A stretch of DNA of 8,153 bases, taken from NCBI GenBank assembly GCA_041658405.1, contig JBBAAG010000108.1, positions 1 through 8,153 on the forward strand. Direction: 5' to 3'. Source of the stretch: Elusimicrobiota bacterium. Its GTDB lineage: Bacteria; Elusimicrobiota; UBA5214; JBBAAG01. Each line of letters starts with the position of its first letter. Positions within the stretch are counted from its first letter, which is position 1. Position numbers and translations under genes: made by a program. Below are positions 1-6,143 of this stretch, in pieces. The notes below the pieces were generated by a model. That model was not told where the DNA came from. It saw only the letters and a list, made by a program, of their open reading frames with translations, and searched no databases.

Positions 1-857
1 CAAAAATAGGGAAAGGTTTAGTCCTGTCGCTGCCCTGGGGTTCAGCCAGGGGGTTGGGCCGGGAACTTGGTATGCTCGCTAAAAGTATTGTCCGTAAGAG
101 GGATAAGTTAATGCTGTCAAACCTTACTTTATCATTCCCTGAAAAAGATGCGGTGAAGGTACGCAGGATCGCGAATGATGTATGGAAAAACATAGGGTTA
201 ACACTTATAGAATTCATCAAGCTTGATGCTATTAACAAAAACAATATTGATGACTTTGTTGTACTTGAAGGTACCGGGTGTATCGATGATGCATTGAAAG
301 CAGGGAAAGGCGTGATTCTTATCACTGCGCATTTTGGTAATTGGGAATACATAGCAACGTCATTAGCGTGGAAAGGATATCCCGTGTGCGGGATCACGCA
401 TGCTTTGGAGAACGGGTTAGTTGATAAAATGGTGAAATCCGTACGCGCAAAATCCGGGGCTATTGAGTTCTCGCATACTAACGGTATAACAAAAAGTTTG
501 GCGTATCTCCGGGAGAATATGATTGTTGAGATTGCGGTGGATCAAAGTATCGCGCATGGCGGGATATTCATAAACTTTTTTAACCGTCCCGCAGCGTCAA
601 CCCCGGCGGTGTCGTTGCTTGAAAGAAAAAGCGGGGCGGCAGTGATCGCAGCACGTGCTTCACGTGGGAATAACGGTAAAAATGTTATTACGTTCACTGG
701 GCCCATAAAACTTAAACATACCGGGAATATAAGGTCTGATGCTGTGGAGAATACGCAGATGCTGGCAAAATATATAGAAGAATGGGTACGGAATGAACCG
801 GAATTATGGTTCTGGGTACATAACCGGTGGAAACGCCAGCCGGGGCAGCAGGATTGA
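1..857 (+). CDS. Lysophospholipid/lipid A acyltransferase (LpxL/HtrB family), 5'-truncated
   Basis: This is probably an acyl transferase that adds a secondary acyl chain to a lipid A precursor at the inner membrane. The acyltransferase signature H-x4-E appears as HFGNWE at 330-347. It is followed by a DQ pair near 540, the FFNRPAASTPA segment near 576-610, and the typical C-terminal end WFWVHNRWK near 807-833. The frame stays open to the left edge: codons from position 3 give a short stretch (IGKGLVLSLPWGSARGLG) that fits the usual family N-terminus before the conserved NLTLSFPE block. The gene therefore starts outside the window, and the TTG at 54 is not its real start. About 284 residues are visible against roughly 290-310 in the family. 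The stop lies 4 bases before gmhB. Which acceptor and acyl chain are used cannot be told; a phosphatidylinositol-mannoside-type or other LPLAT substrate is possible but less likely given the Kdo and heptose neighbours. Confidence 0.9.
   Translation, partial: KIGKGLVLSLPWGSARGLGRELGMLAKSIVRKRDKLMLSNLTLSFPEKDAVKVRRIANDVWKNIGLTLIEFIKLDAINKNNIDDFVVLEGTGCIDDALKAGKGVILITAHFGNWEYIATSLAWKGYPVCGITHALENGLVDKMVKSVRAKSGAIEFSHTNGITKSLAYLRENMIVEIAVDQSIAHGGIFINFFNRPAASTPAVSLLERKSGAAVIAARASRGNNGKNVITFTGPIKLKHTGNIRSDAVENTQMLAKYIEEWVRNEPELWFWVHNRWKRQPGQQD
850..853 (+). promoter_or_regulatory. Ribosome binding site deciding the gmhB start
   Basis: AGGA lies 8 bases before the ATG at 862, inside the end of the acyltransferase gene. 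This supports 862 over the upstream in-frame ATG at 793, which would overlap the acyltransferase by 65 bases, and over the ATG at 877. Confidence 0.6.
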
Positions 858-861
858 AAGG

Positions 862-1452
862 ATGTATAGCAAAAAAATGAAAAAAAAGGGTAATAACAGC
901 CAAATCGCGGTATTTATTGACCGTGACGGCACGATAAACGAAGAGATGGGGTATATTAATCACGTATCACGGTTACATCTATTACCCTATGCTGGAGAAG
1001 CTATCCGCAGGTTTAACCGTGCAGGAATAAAAGTTATTATTGTATCAAACCAGTCGGGTGTTGCGCGGGGGATAGTTCCGCGTAAACTTGTGGATAAACT
1101 CAATGCTAAGATAAAAACTTTAATCAAGAAGTCACACGCTAAAATCGATGGGGTATTGATGTGTTTCCACGGGACAAGCGAAAATTGTAATTGCCGGAAA
1201 CCTAAACCCGGGATGCTGCTCGAGGCTGAGAAAAAGTTTGGGTTGAACCTCCGAAAATGTTATACGCTCGGGGATAAGTATATTGATGTTAAACTCGGGC
1301 ATAATGTCGGAGCGAAAGGCGTGCTTGTCCTTACGGGATACGGGCCCGGTGAACTTTTGTATGACAGCCATAAATGGGAGAAAAAACCTGACTTTATTGC
1401 AAAAACGTTACGCCACGCAGCAGGATGGATAATACGGGATTCACAAAAGTAA
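862..1452 (+). CDS. gmhB: D-glycero-D-manno-heptose 1,7-bisphosphate 7-phosphatase (HAD subfamily IIIA)
   Basis: This enzyme removes the C-7 phosphate of heptose 1,7-bisphosphate in the cytoplasm, the step between the heptose kinase and the nucleotidyltransferase. From the ATG at 862 it has 196 residues, close to the family's usual 180-200. HAD motif I is DRDGTIN with nucleophile D20 and acid/base D22. Motif II is SNQS (62-65), the lysine motif is RKPKPGM (112-118), and motif III is GDKYID (137-142). The zinc knuckle of GmhB is complete: C101-x-H103 and C109-x-C111. The start at 862 follows an AGGA at good spacing and trims 23 residues with no family match. It sits 4 bases after the acyltransferase and in the same cluster as the heptose kinase at 3131, which supports the ADP-heptose assignment. 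The anomer handled (beta for LPS, alpha for GDP-heptose) is inferred from that PfkB-type kinase. Confidence 0.92.
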   Translation: MYSKKMKKKGNNSQIAVFIDRDGTINEEMGYINHVSRLHLLPYAGEAIRRFNRAGIKVIIVSNQSGVARGIVPRKLVDKLNAKIKTLIKKSHAKIDGVLMCFHGTSENCNCRKPKPGMLLEAEKKFGLNLRKCYTLGDKYIDVKLGHNVGAKGVLVLTGYGPGELLYDSHKWEKKPDFIAKTLRHAAGWIIRDSQK

Positions 1453-1471
1453 AAAATCGGGGTTTTTTAGG

Positions 1472-1477
1472 TATAAT
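1472..1477 (+). promoter_or_regulatory. Possible -10 element before the DUF3108 gene
   Basis: A perfect TATAAT sits 10 bases before the ATG at 1488, in the 35-base gap after gmhB. Transcription from it would begin about 4 bases before that ATG, giving an almost leaderless message, and no good ribosome binding site is visible there. There is no recognisable -35 hexamer at 16-18 bases spacing and no extended -10 TG, so this may be a chance match in an AT-rich gap. Confidence 0.25.
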
Positions 1478-1487
1478 ATAAGTTTAT

Positions 1488-2207
1488 ATGAAAAAACTGT
1501 TGTTATTAACATTTATATTAATGTGTTCAACTGTAAACGTTGAAGCTAAAAAGTTTGGACCGGGTGAACGGCTTGTGTATCTAGTACACTGGGGTGTTAT
1601 CCCTGCGGGATATGCTACGCTTGAAGTGAGAAGTAAAACCGTTAAAGCCGGGCGGAACGTTTACCACCTGTGGTCGGAAGCAAAATCAAATTCGTTTTTT
1701 GATTCTATTTATAAAGTCAGGGATGTTAACGAATCATGGTATGATTACGAAAACAATGTTTCTGTTGGGTACGAAAAAACTTTGCGTGAAGGGAAGTATG
1801 CTAAAGATGAAAAAGTTTTATACGACCTGGAGAAAGGATTGGCGTATAAGTCTGGCCGGAAAGAGCCGATCGTAATACCTTCAAAAGTGTTGGATATACT
1901 GTCAAGTTTATATTATATCCGCAAGCTGGAAAACATTTCACCGAAGATGCATCCCAAACTTGATGTACAAAGCGGTGAAAAGGTGTGGAAATTGGAAGTA
2001 CGGATTTATGGTAAGGAAAAAGTTAAGTTGCCCATAGGAGAGTTTAACTGCTGGAAAATGGAACCTATAATGCGGGATGATGGGATTTTTAAGGCAAAAG
2101 GACGGTTGTTTGTGTGGTTAAAAGACGATGAGTCGCTTTTGCCGGTAAGGTTACGAACAGAGATTGCGGTAGGATTTATGGATATTGATCTTAAGGAGTA
2201 TAAATAA
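1488..2207 (+). CDS. Exported DUF3108-family protein
   Basis: This is a 239-residue protein with a clear cleavable signal peptide: MKK, a leucine-rich core, and a probable cut after VEA at residue 20. It would act in the periplasm or at the outer membrane. The mature part opens with a GERLVYLVHWGVIPAGYATLEV segment (split here as GERLVYLV and IPAGYATLEV), typical of the DUF3108 family (PF11306). It continues with alternating beta-strand-like stretches, including ESWYDYENN, LPIGEFNCWKMEP and a C-terminal LPVRLRTEIAVG segment. No enzyme motif is visible, and the family's function is not established to my knowledge. The cysteine at residue 13 is not in a good lipobox, so signal peptidase I is favoured. 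It starts 35 bases after gmhB without a good ribosome binding site, and its stop overlaps the next gene by one base (TAATG), so those two are probably translationally coupled. Its place in the cluster suggests a role in LPS or envelope assembly; this is inference. Confidence 0.85.
   Translation: MKKLLLLTFILMCSTVNVEAKKFGPGERLVYLVHWGVIPAGYATLEVRSKTVKAGRNVYHLWSEAKSNSFFDSIYKVRDVNESWYDYENNVSVGYEKTLREGKYAKDEKVLYDLEKGLAYKSGRKEPIVIPSKVLDILSSLYYIRKLENISPKMHPKLDVQSGEKVWKLEVRIYGKEKVKLPIGEFNCWKMEPIMRDDGIFKAKGRLFVWLKDDESLLPVRLRTEIAVGFMDIDLKEYK
2193..2198 (+). promoter_or_regulatory. Strong ribosome binding site for the DHS-like gene
   Basis: AAGGAG lies 8 bases before the ATG at 2207, within the last codons of the DUF3108 gene. 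It supports the start of the downstream gene at the TAATG overlap. Confidence 0.75.
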
Positions 2208-3127
2208 TGTTAGACCTTCGTGAGGTTAAAACGTACTCTCTAGCAAAAAGGGTTAGTAAAGTCACTGCTGATCAGTTTGTTGATTTAGCAAAATACAAAA
2301 AAACCGGGAAGTACGACGCGTTATTACCGGATATACTGGTAGCTAAGAAAATGAAGTTATTGGTTGATGCTATAATCACAGCACGAAAAAAGGGTAAGCC
2401 TATAATACTGATGCACGGCGCGCATGTAATCAAATGCGGGCTGGCACCGCTGGTAATAGACCTTATGTCCCGCGGGGTTATTACTGCATTAGCGACAAAC
2501 GGTGCGAGTATTATCCATGATTTTGAGATTGCGTATAACGGGAAAACATCTGAAGATGTTGAGGAACAACTCGCAGCCGGTAAGTTCGGTATGGCTGAGG
2601 AAACCGGTGTTATGCTGAACCAGTGGGTTACCCGCGGTGCTGCCGAGGGTAACGGGTTGGGGAGTATCATTGGTAAGAATATTGATAATCAAAAACTTAA
2701 ATATCGTAAGGTCAGTATTTTCGCTAATGCGTACCGTCTGGGTGTGCCTTATACAGTCCATGTAGCGATCGGGACGGATATTGTTGTACAGCATCCGGGA
2801 TACGACGGTGCGGCATGGGGGAAGTCAAGCGGTGAGGATTTTAAAAAGTTTGTGGGTATCGTCGGGAAGATAGGGAACGGCGGGGTAGTACTGAACTTTG
2901 GTTCCGCTGTGATACTGCCCGAAGTGTTCCTGAAAGCGTTGAATCTTACCCGCAATCTTGGTAGTAAAACCTTTAACTTTACCGCTGCGAATTTTGATAT
3001 GATAGACCAGTACCGTGCAAGGGTTAATGTGGTATCACGCCCGGCTAAGGGTAAGGGTTATATGTTTATCGGCCATCACGAGTTTATGCTGCCGTTATTG
3101 TATATGATGATAACTGAAAGGGTGTAA
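2207..3127 (+). CDS. Conserved uncharacterised protein, deoxyhypusine-synthase-like fold suspected
   Basis: I do not recognise an established function. The 306 residues look cytosolic and enzyme-like, with many glycine-rich turns. Notable blocks are LMHGAHVIKCGLAP (68-81), ALATNGASIIHDFEIA (94-109), KTSEDVEEQLAAGKFGMAEE (113-132), ANAYRLGVPYTVHVAIGTD (173-191), GGVVLNFGSAVILPEVFLKA (225-244) and GHHEFMLPLL (289-298). The order of an HD-containing Rossmann segment, a segment of the type 'gene S...A...GVP', and then a GGVVLNFGSA turn resembles the NAD-binding fold of deoxyhypusine synthase. The C-terminal SWGK lysine motif that deoxyhypusine synthase uses for catalysis is not seen in the expected place. 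An AAWGK at 202-206 lies too early, before the glycine turn. It overlaps DUF3108 by one base, has a strong ribosome binding site, and ends 3 bases before the heptose kinase, so it is firmly within the LPS operon. A role in sugar-phosphate or nucleotide-sugar metabolism is possible but unproven. The gene call is sure; the fold assignment is tentative. Confidence 0.6.
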   Translation: MLDLREVKTYSLAKRVSKVTADQFVDLAKYKKTGKYDALLPDILVAKKMKLLVDAIITARKKGKPIILMHGAHVIKCGLAPLVIDLMSRGVITALATNGASIIHDFEIAYNGKTSEDVEEQLAAGKFGMAEETGVMLNQWVTRGAAEGNGLGSIIGKNIDNQKLKYRKVSIFANAYRLGVPYTVHVAIGTDIVVQHPGYDGAAWGKSSGEDFKKFVGIVGKIGNGGVVLNFGSAVILPEVFLKALNLTRNLGSKTFNFTAANFDMIDQYRARVNVVSRPAKGKGYMFIGHHEFMLPLLYMMITERV

Positions 3128-3130
3128 ACA

Positions 3131-4111
3131 ATGATTAAAATTAATGACGTGATTAATGAATTCAAAAAAATACGTGTGCTTGTAATAGGTGACAGCATGA
3201 TGGATAAGTTTATACACGGGAAAGTTACACGGTTATCGCCCGAAGCGCCGGTGCCGATTGTTAAAGTTGAACGCGAAGTGGTTACTGCCGGAGGAGCTGG
3301 GAATGTTGCGATGAATATTACGAGTTTAGGCGCAAAGGTAAATCTTGTAAGTATAATCGGTGATGACGGTGCGGGGAGTGAATTACAGTCAAAACTAAGA
3401 AAAAGCGGGGTTGAGGTTGACGGTTTAATAGTTGATGAGAACCGTCCGACAACGATTAAGACGCGTGTTATCGGTAATCACCAGCAGGTAGTGAGGTTTG
3501 ATAATGAAAATACTGATAAAATATCATCACCTGTACTTGATGAAATATTTAAAAATGTAGAAAATTATATTTCTGAAGTTGACAGTGTTGTTATCTCGGA
3601 CTACGGGAAAGGTATTATCAGCGGGCAATTGTTGAACAATATAATAAAAAAAGCTAATTCCTGCAAAAAACCGATACTTGTTGATCCTAAGATTGAACAC
3701 TTCCTGTTTTATCAGAGGGTAACCTGCCTGACACCTAACCTAAACGAAGCAATTAATGGTATGCATTATAAGTATCCGATAAACAATAATGATGATATTA
3801 AAAATCTTGGGAATGAAATTCTTGATAAACTGCACTGCGAGTCGTTGATAATAACTCTTGGAGAGAACGGTATGATGGTATTTGATAAAAACGGTAAGGT
3901 AATTAATCTCCCGACCTTAGCTAAGGAAGTTTTCGATGTAACCGGTGCGGGGGATACGGTTATCAGTGTAGTAGCGATGATGTTTGCCTGCGGGCATAGT
4001 ATAATTCAGGCAGCTGAAGTAGCAAACCATGCAGCGGGGATTGTTGTGGGTAAACTCGGTACAGCAACAGTATTACCGGATGAACTTAAGGCTGCATTCA
4101 TCGGGAGGTAA
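3131..4111 (+). CDS. hldE: D-glycero-beta-D-manno-heptose 7-phosphate kinase (RfaE domain I, PfkB family)
   Basis: This enzyme phosphorylates C-1 of heptose 7-phosphate with ATP, giving the bisphosphate that GmhB then uses. It is a PfkB/ribokinase-fold protein of 326 residues. GDSMMD is at 20-25, the HldE-specific RLSPEAPVP at 34-42, the substrate glycine motif GGAGNVA at 54-60, a DPK near 191 and LTPN soon after. The ATP/anion-hole motif VTGAGDT at 270-276 contains the catalytic base D275. In E. coli HldE this kinase is fused to a C-terminal nucleotidyltransferase (about 477 residues in all). Here the protein stops right after the kinase, so the gene corresponds to RfaE1/HldE1 only (sometimes called hldA or rfaE1), and a separate adenylyltransferase must be encoded elsewhere. 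It begins 3 bases after the previous gene, with AAGGG 8 bases upstream of the ATG. A generic sugar kinase is unlikely because of the RLSPEAPVP block and the gmhB neighbour. Confidence 0.9.
   Translation: MIKINDVINEFKKIRVLVIGDSMMDKFIHGKVTRLSPEAPVPIVKVEREVVTAGGAGNVAMNITSLGAKVNLVSIIGDDGAGSELQSKLRKSGVEVDGLIVDENRPTTIKTRVIGNHQQVVRFDNENTDKISSPVLDEIFKNVENYISEVDSVVISDYGKGIISGQLLNNIIKKANSCKKPILVDPKIEHFLFYQRVTCLTPNLNEAINGMHYKYPINNNDDIKNLGNEILDKLHCESLIITLGENGMMVFDKNGKVINLPTLAKEVFDVTGAGDTVISVVAMMFACGHSIIQAAEVANHAAGIVVGKLGTATVLPDELKAAFIGR
4103..4108 (+). promoter_or_regulatory. Ribosome binding site deciding a TTG start for kdsB
   Basis: GGGAGG lies in the last codons of the kinase gene, 10 bases before the TTG at 4119. 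The nearer ATG at 4111 is only 2 bases away, is out of frame with kdsB, and meets a stop after three codons, so it cannot start the gene. Confidence 0.65.
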
Positions 4112-4118
4112 TGTTTGG

Positions 4119-4850
4119 TTGAATATAAAGATAATTGGTGTTATACCGTCAAGATACGCGTCTACGCGGTTACCCGGGAAAGCGTTAATTAAATTCGCAG
4201 GGAAAACGCTTATCCATAGGGTATGGCTCCGGGCAGTACGCGCGAAGTTAATAGATAAAATTGTGATCGCAACGGATGATAAACGGATCTTTGATGAAGT
4301 AAAATCGTTTGGCGGTAATGTAGTGATGACTTCCACAGCGTGCCGTAACGGTACGGAACGTTGTGCGGAAGTTGTTAAAACCTGTCCTGCGGATGCTGTG
4401 GTTAATATCCAGGGTGATGAGCCTATGATTGCGCCGTCAACAATTGACGCGCTTGCGCGTGAACTTCGAGTGTATAAGGATGTGTATATGGCAACCGCGG
4501 CGGTAAAAATTGTTGATACCGCAGAAAAAAGTGATCCTAATGTCGTAAAGGTGGTATTTGACAAACACAATGATGCTTTGTATTTTTCAAGGTCAGTCAT
4601 ACCGTTTCCCCGGGAAGGGAATTTAAAGCAGTGTGTGGTATATAAACACCTTGGGATTTATGCGTATAAAACCGTGTTTCTCAAGAAGTTAAGCGTTCTG
4701 CCGCCTACGAAGGCGGAGGTAACCGAGAAACTTGAACAGTTAAGAGTACTTGAGAATGGTTATAAAATAAGAGTAGCTGTGGTTAAATACGATTCTATCG
4801 GAGTGGATACCCTGGCGGATGTAAGAAAACTTAGGAAAGTGTTAGCGTAA
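4119..4850 (+). CDS. kdsB: 3-deoxy-manno-octulosonate cytidylyltransferase (CMP-Kdo synthetase)
   Basis: This enzyme activates Kdo with CTP to CMP-Kdo, the donor for the Kdo transferase. From the TTG at 4119 it has 243 residues (E. coli KdsB 248). The N-terminal nucleotide-binding loop is IIGVIPSRYASTRLPGKAL (5-23) and TACRNGTER lies near 73-81. The metal/nucleotide motif NIQGDEP is at 97-103, ALYFSRS at 153-159 and HLGIYAY at 177-183. The family-typical EKLEQLRVLENG is at 203-214, and GVDT near 228-231 carries the second metal aspartate D230. The frame extends further upstream to ATGs at 4029 and 4080, but those residues do not match the family and would overlap the kinase gene; KdsB proteins begin right at K-I-I-G-V-I-P. 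There are 7 bases between the genes. All key motifs are intact, so activity is expected. Confidence 0.94.
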   Translation: MNIKIIGVIPSRYASTRLPGKALIKFAGKTLIHRVWLRAVRAKLIDKIVIATDDKRIFDEVKSFGGNVVMTSTACRNGTERCAEVVKTCPADAVVNIQGDEPMIAPSTIDALARELRVYKDVYMATAAVKIVDTAEKSDPNVVKVVFDKHNDALYFSRSVIPFPREGNLKQCVVYKHLGIYAYKTVFLKKLSVLPPTKAEVTEKLEQLRVLENGYKIRVAVVKYDSIGVDTLADVRKLRKVLA

Positions 4851-4876
4851 GAAACAAATAAAAATGTTGTTGAAAT

Positions 4877-4883
4877 AAGGAGG
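4877..4883 (+). promoter_or_regulatory. Strong ribosome binding site for the receiver-domain gene
   Basis: AAGGAGG, a full anti-16S match, lies 11 bases before the GTG at 4895, in the 44-base gap after kdsB. It supports the GTG start, since no in-frame ATG precedes the receiver fold. Confidence 0.75.
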
Positions 4884-4894
4884 CAGAGAACAAG

Positions 4895-5284
4895 GTGACA
4901 AAAAAAGTTGTGTTAGTCGTAGATGATGATCCAGAACTTGCGGAACTTGTCCGCAGCGGGCTTGAGACCATTGACTGCGAAGTTGTCACCGCGCATACTG
5001 GCCGTACTGCGCAGGGTATTCTTGAGAAAACAACGCCTGACCTAGCGGTACTAGATGTAATGCTGCCGGATATCGACGGGATTACATTATGCCAGGAGAT
5101 AAAGCATGACCCCAAGAAAAAAGATGTGCCGGTAATCATGATGACCGCGTTATCTGACCGTACAACATATCATGATGCGTTATTGTTTGGCGCAACGGAT
5201 TATATTGTGAAACCGTTTGAGATGAAAGAACTGTTGGAGAAAGTAAACAAAGCGTTAGCACTGAAAGATAACGCCAAAAAATAA
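4895..5284 (+). CDS. Single-domain response regulator (CheY-like receiver)
   Basis: This is a 129-residue stand-alone receiver domain that would be phosphorylated by a histidine kinase. The acidic pocket is D10-D11-D12 in VVDDDPE, the phosphoacceptor is D54 in AVLDVMLPDIDG, and the switch residue is T84 in IMMTALS. The conserved lysine is K106 in DYIVKPFEMKELL. All residues needed for phosphorylation are present. After the last helix only about 10 residues (ALALKDNAKK) remain, so there is no DNA-binding or enzymatic output domain. It starts at GTG with a full ribosome binding site and ends 12 bases before kdsA. No histidine kinase is in the window. The position between kdsB and kdsA suggests co-expression with Kdo synthesis, and it might control an enzyme or an envelope process by protein contact; that role is inferred. 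It could also simply be a hitchhiking CheY/Spo0F-type signalling protein. Confidence 0.92.
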   Translation: MTKKVVLVVDDDPELAELVRSGLETIDCEVVTAHTGRTAQGILEKTTPDLAVLDVMLPDIDGITLCQEIKHDPKKKDVPVIMMTALSDRTTYHDALLFGATDYIVKPFEMKELLEKVNKALALKDNAKK

Positions 5285-5296
5285 ACGGGAATATTT

Positions 5297-6121
5297 ATGG
5301 GTAATAAAAAAATTAAGGTTGGGAAGTATAGTGTTGGGAATACCGGCGGGATAATATTAATCGCAGGGCCGTGTGTTATTGAATCAGAACTTATGGCGTT
5401 AACCCTGGCAAAAAAAATTAAACTTATAGCGTCACAGGCCGGGGTGCCGTTTATATTTAAAGCGTCATTTGATAAAGCTAACCGCAGTGCAATAAAATCT
5501 TTCCGCGGGATTGGGCTTAGTGAAGGGTTGGAAGTACTGAAAGAAATACGCCTAAAAGTCGGGGTGCCTGTGCTCACGGATATCCACGAACCATGTCAGG
5601 CAGAAAAAGTTGCTGATACCGTTGATATCATACAAATCCCTGCGTTTCTTTCCCGGCAAACGGATTTATTGATAGCAGCGGGACGTACCGGGATACCGGT
5701 GAACGTTAAGAAAGGGCAGTTTTTGTCTCCATGGGATATGAGTAATGTTATAGATAAGATACGGTCTACCGGGAATGATAAGGTGTTACTGACCGAACGC
5801 GGGTCAATGTTTGGGTATAATAACCTTGTTGTTGATATTCGCGGGTTGGCGGTAATGAAAAAAACAGGGTATCCCGTAATTTATGATGCTACGCATAGCA
5901 CTCAGTTGCCTGGGGGTAATAAAACAAGCAGCGGCGGGCAACGCGAGTTCATGCCGGATCTTACCCGTGCAGCGGTGGCGGTAGGGATTGCCGGGGTGTT
6001 TATGGAAGTCCACGAGAATCCGGGGAAAGCATTGTCTGATTCATCAACTGTGTGGCCGTTACATAAATTGTACGGTATTCTGAAAACAATAAAAAGGATT
6101 GATAAAGTAATAAAAGCATAA
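5297..6121 (+). CDS. kdsA: 3-deoxy-8-phosphooctulonate synthase (Kdo-8-phosphate synthase), metal-dependent class
   Basis: This enzyme condenses phosphoenolpyruvate with arabinose 5-phosphate to Kdo 8-phosphate in the cytoplasm. The 274-residue TIM-barrel protein carries IAGPCVIES (22-30), FKASFDKANR (54-63), LTDIHEP (93-99), KKGQFLSPWDM (138-148) and LTERGSMFGYNNLVVD (165-180). It also has YDATHS (196-201), QLPGG (203-207), FMEVHENP (235-242) and LSDSS (246-250). The four metal ligands known from Aquifex KdsA (C11, H185, E222, D233) fall at C26, H200, E237 and D248, each with the same 15-residue offset. This places it in the metal-dependent class; the E. coli type has Asn in place of the Cys. 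The ATG at 5297 has only a modest GGGA 6 bases upstream. DAHP synthase is excluded by the ANRS and QLPGG signatures and by the kds neighbours. Length and motifs are complete. Confidence 0.96.
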   Translation: MGNKKIKVGKYSVGNTGGIILIAGPCVIESELMALTLAKKIKLIASQAGVPFIFKASFDKANRSAIKSFRGIGLSEGLEVLKEIRLKVGVPVLTDIHEPCQAEKVADTVDIIQIPAFLSRQTDLLIAAGRTGIPVNVKKGQFLSPWDMSNVIDKIRSTGNDKVLLTERGSMFGYNNLVVDIRGLAVMKKTGYPVIYDATHSTQLPGGNKTSSGGQREFMPDLTRAAVAVGIAGVFMEVHENPGKALSDSSTVWPLHKLYGILKTIKRIDKVIKA

Positions 6122-6143
6122 CGGGGAGGCAGGTAAAACGTTT

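Noticed and set aside
793..861. Longer N-terminus for gmhB from the ATG at 793
   Set aside because: The extra 23 residues are low in complexity, do not match the family, and overlap the acyltransferase's conserved C-terminal end in another frame.
1451..1468. A6-TCGGGG-T6 inverted repeat as an intrinsic terminator after gmhB
   Set aside because: The stem is only A-T pairs and would be very weak; the next gene is close and on the same strand.
2272..2670. Reverse-strand open frame of about 132 codons
   Set aside because: It is antisense to the DHS-like gene, has low-complexity Ser/Ile/Pro composition and no motif.
2810..2824. AAWGK in the DHS-like protein as the catalytic lysine of deoxyhypusine synthase
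   Set aside because: In deoxyhypusine synthase the WGK motif is near the C-terminus, after the glycine-rich turn; here it comes before that turn, so the resemblance is probably accidental.
4073..4600. Reverse-strand open frame of about 175 codons
   Set aside because: It lies antisense to kdsB, whose motifs are complete. Its translation is rich in Ser/Thr/Ile with no domain, as expected for a shadow frame.
4701..4716. Perfect hairpin CCGCCT-ACGA-AGGCGG
   Set aside because: It resembles a terminator stem or a dispersed repeat, but it lies within kdsB, encodes family-aligned residues with no insertion relative to E. coli KdsB, has no U tract, and occurs once here.
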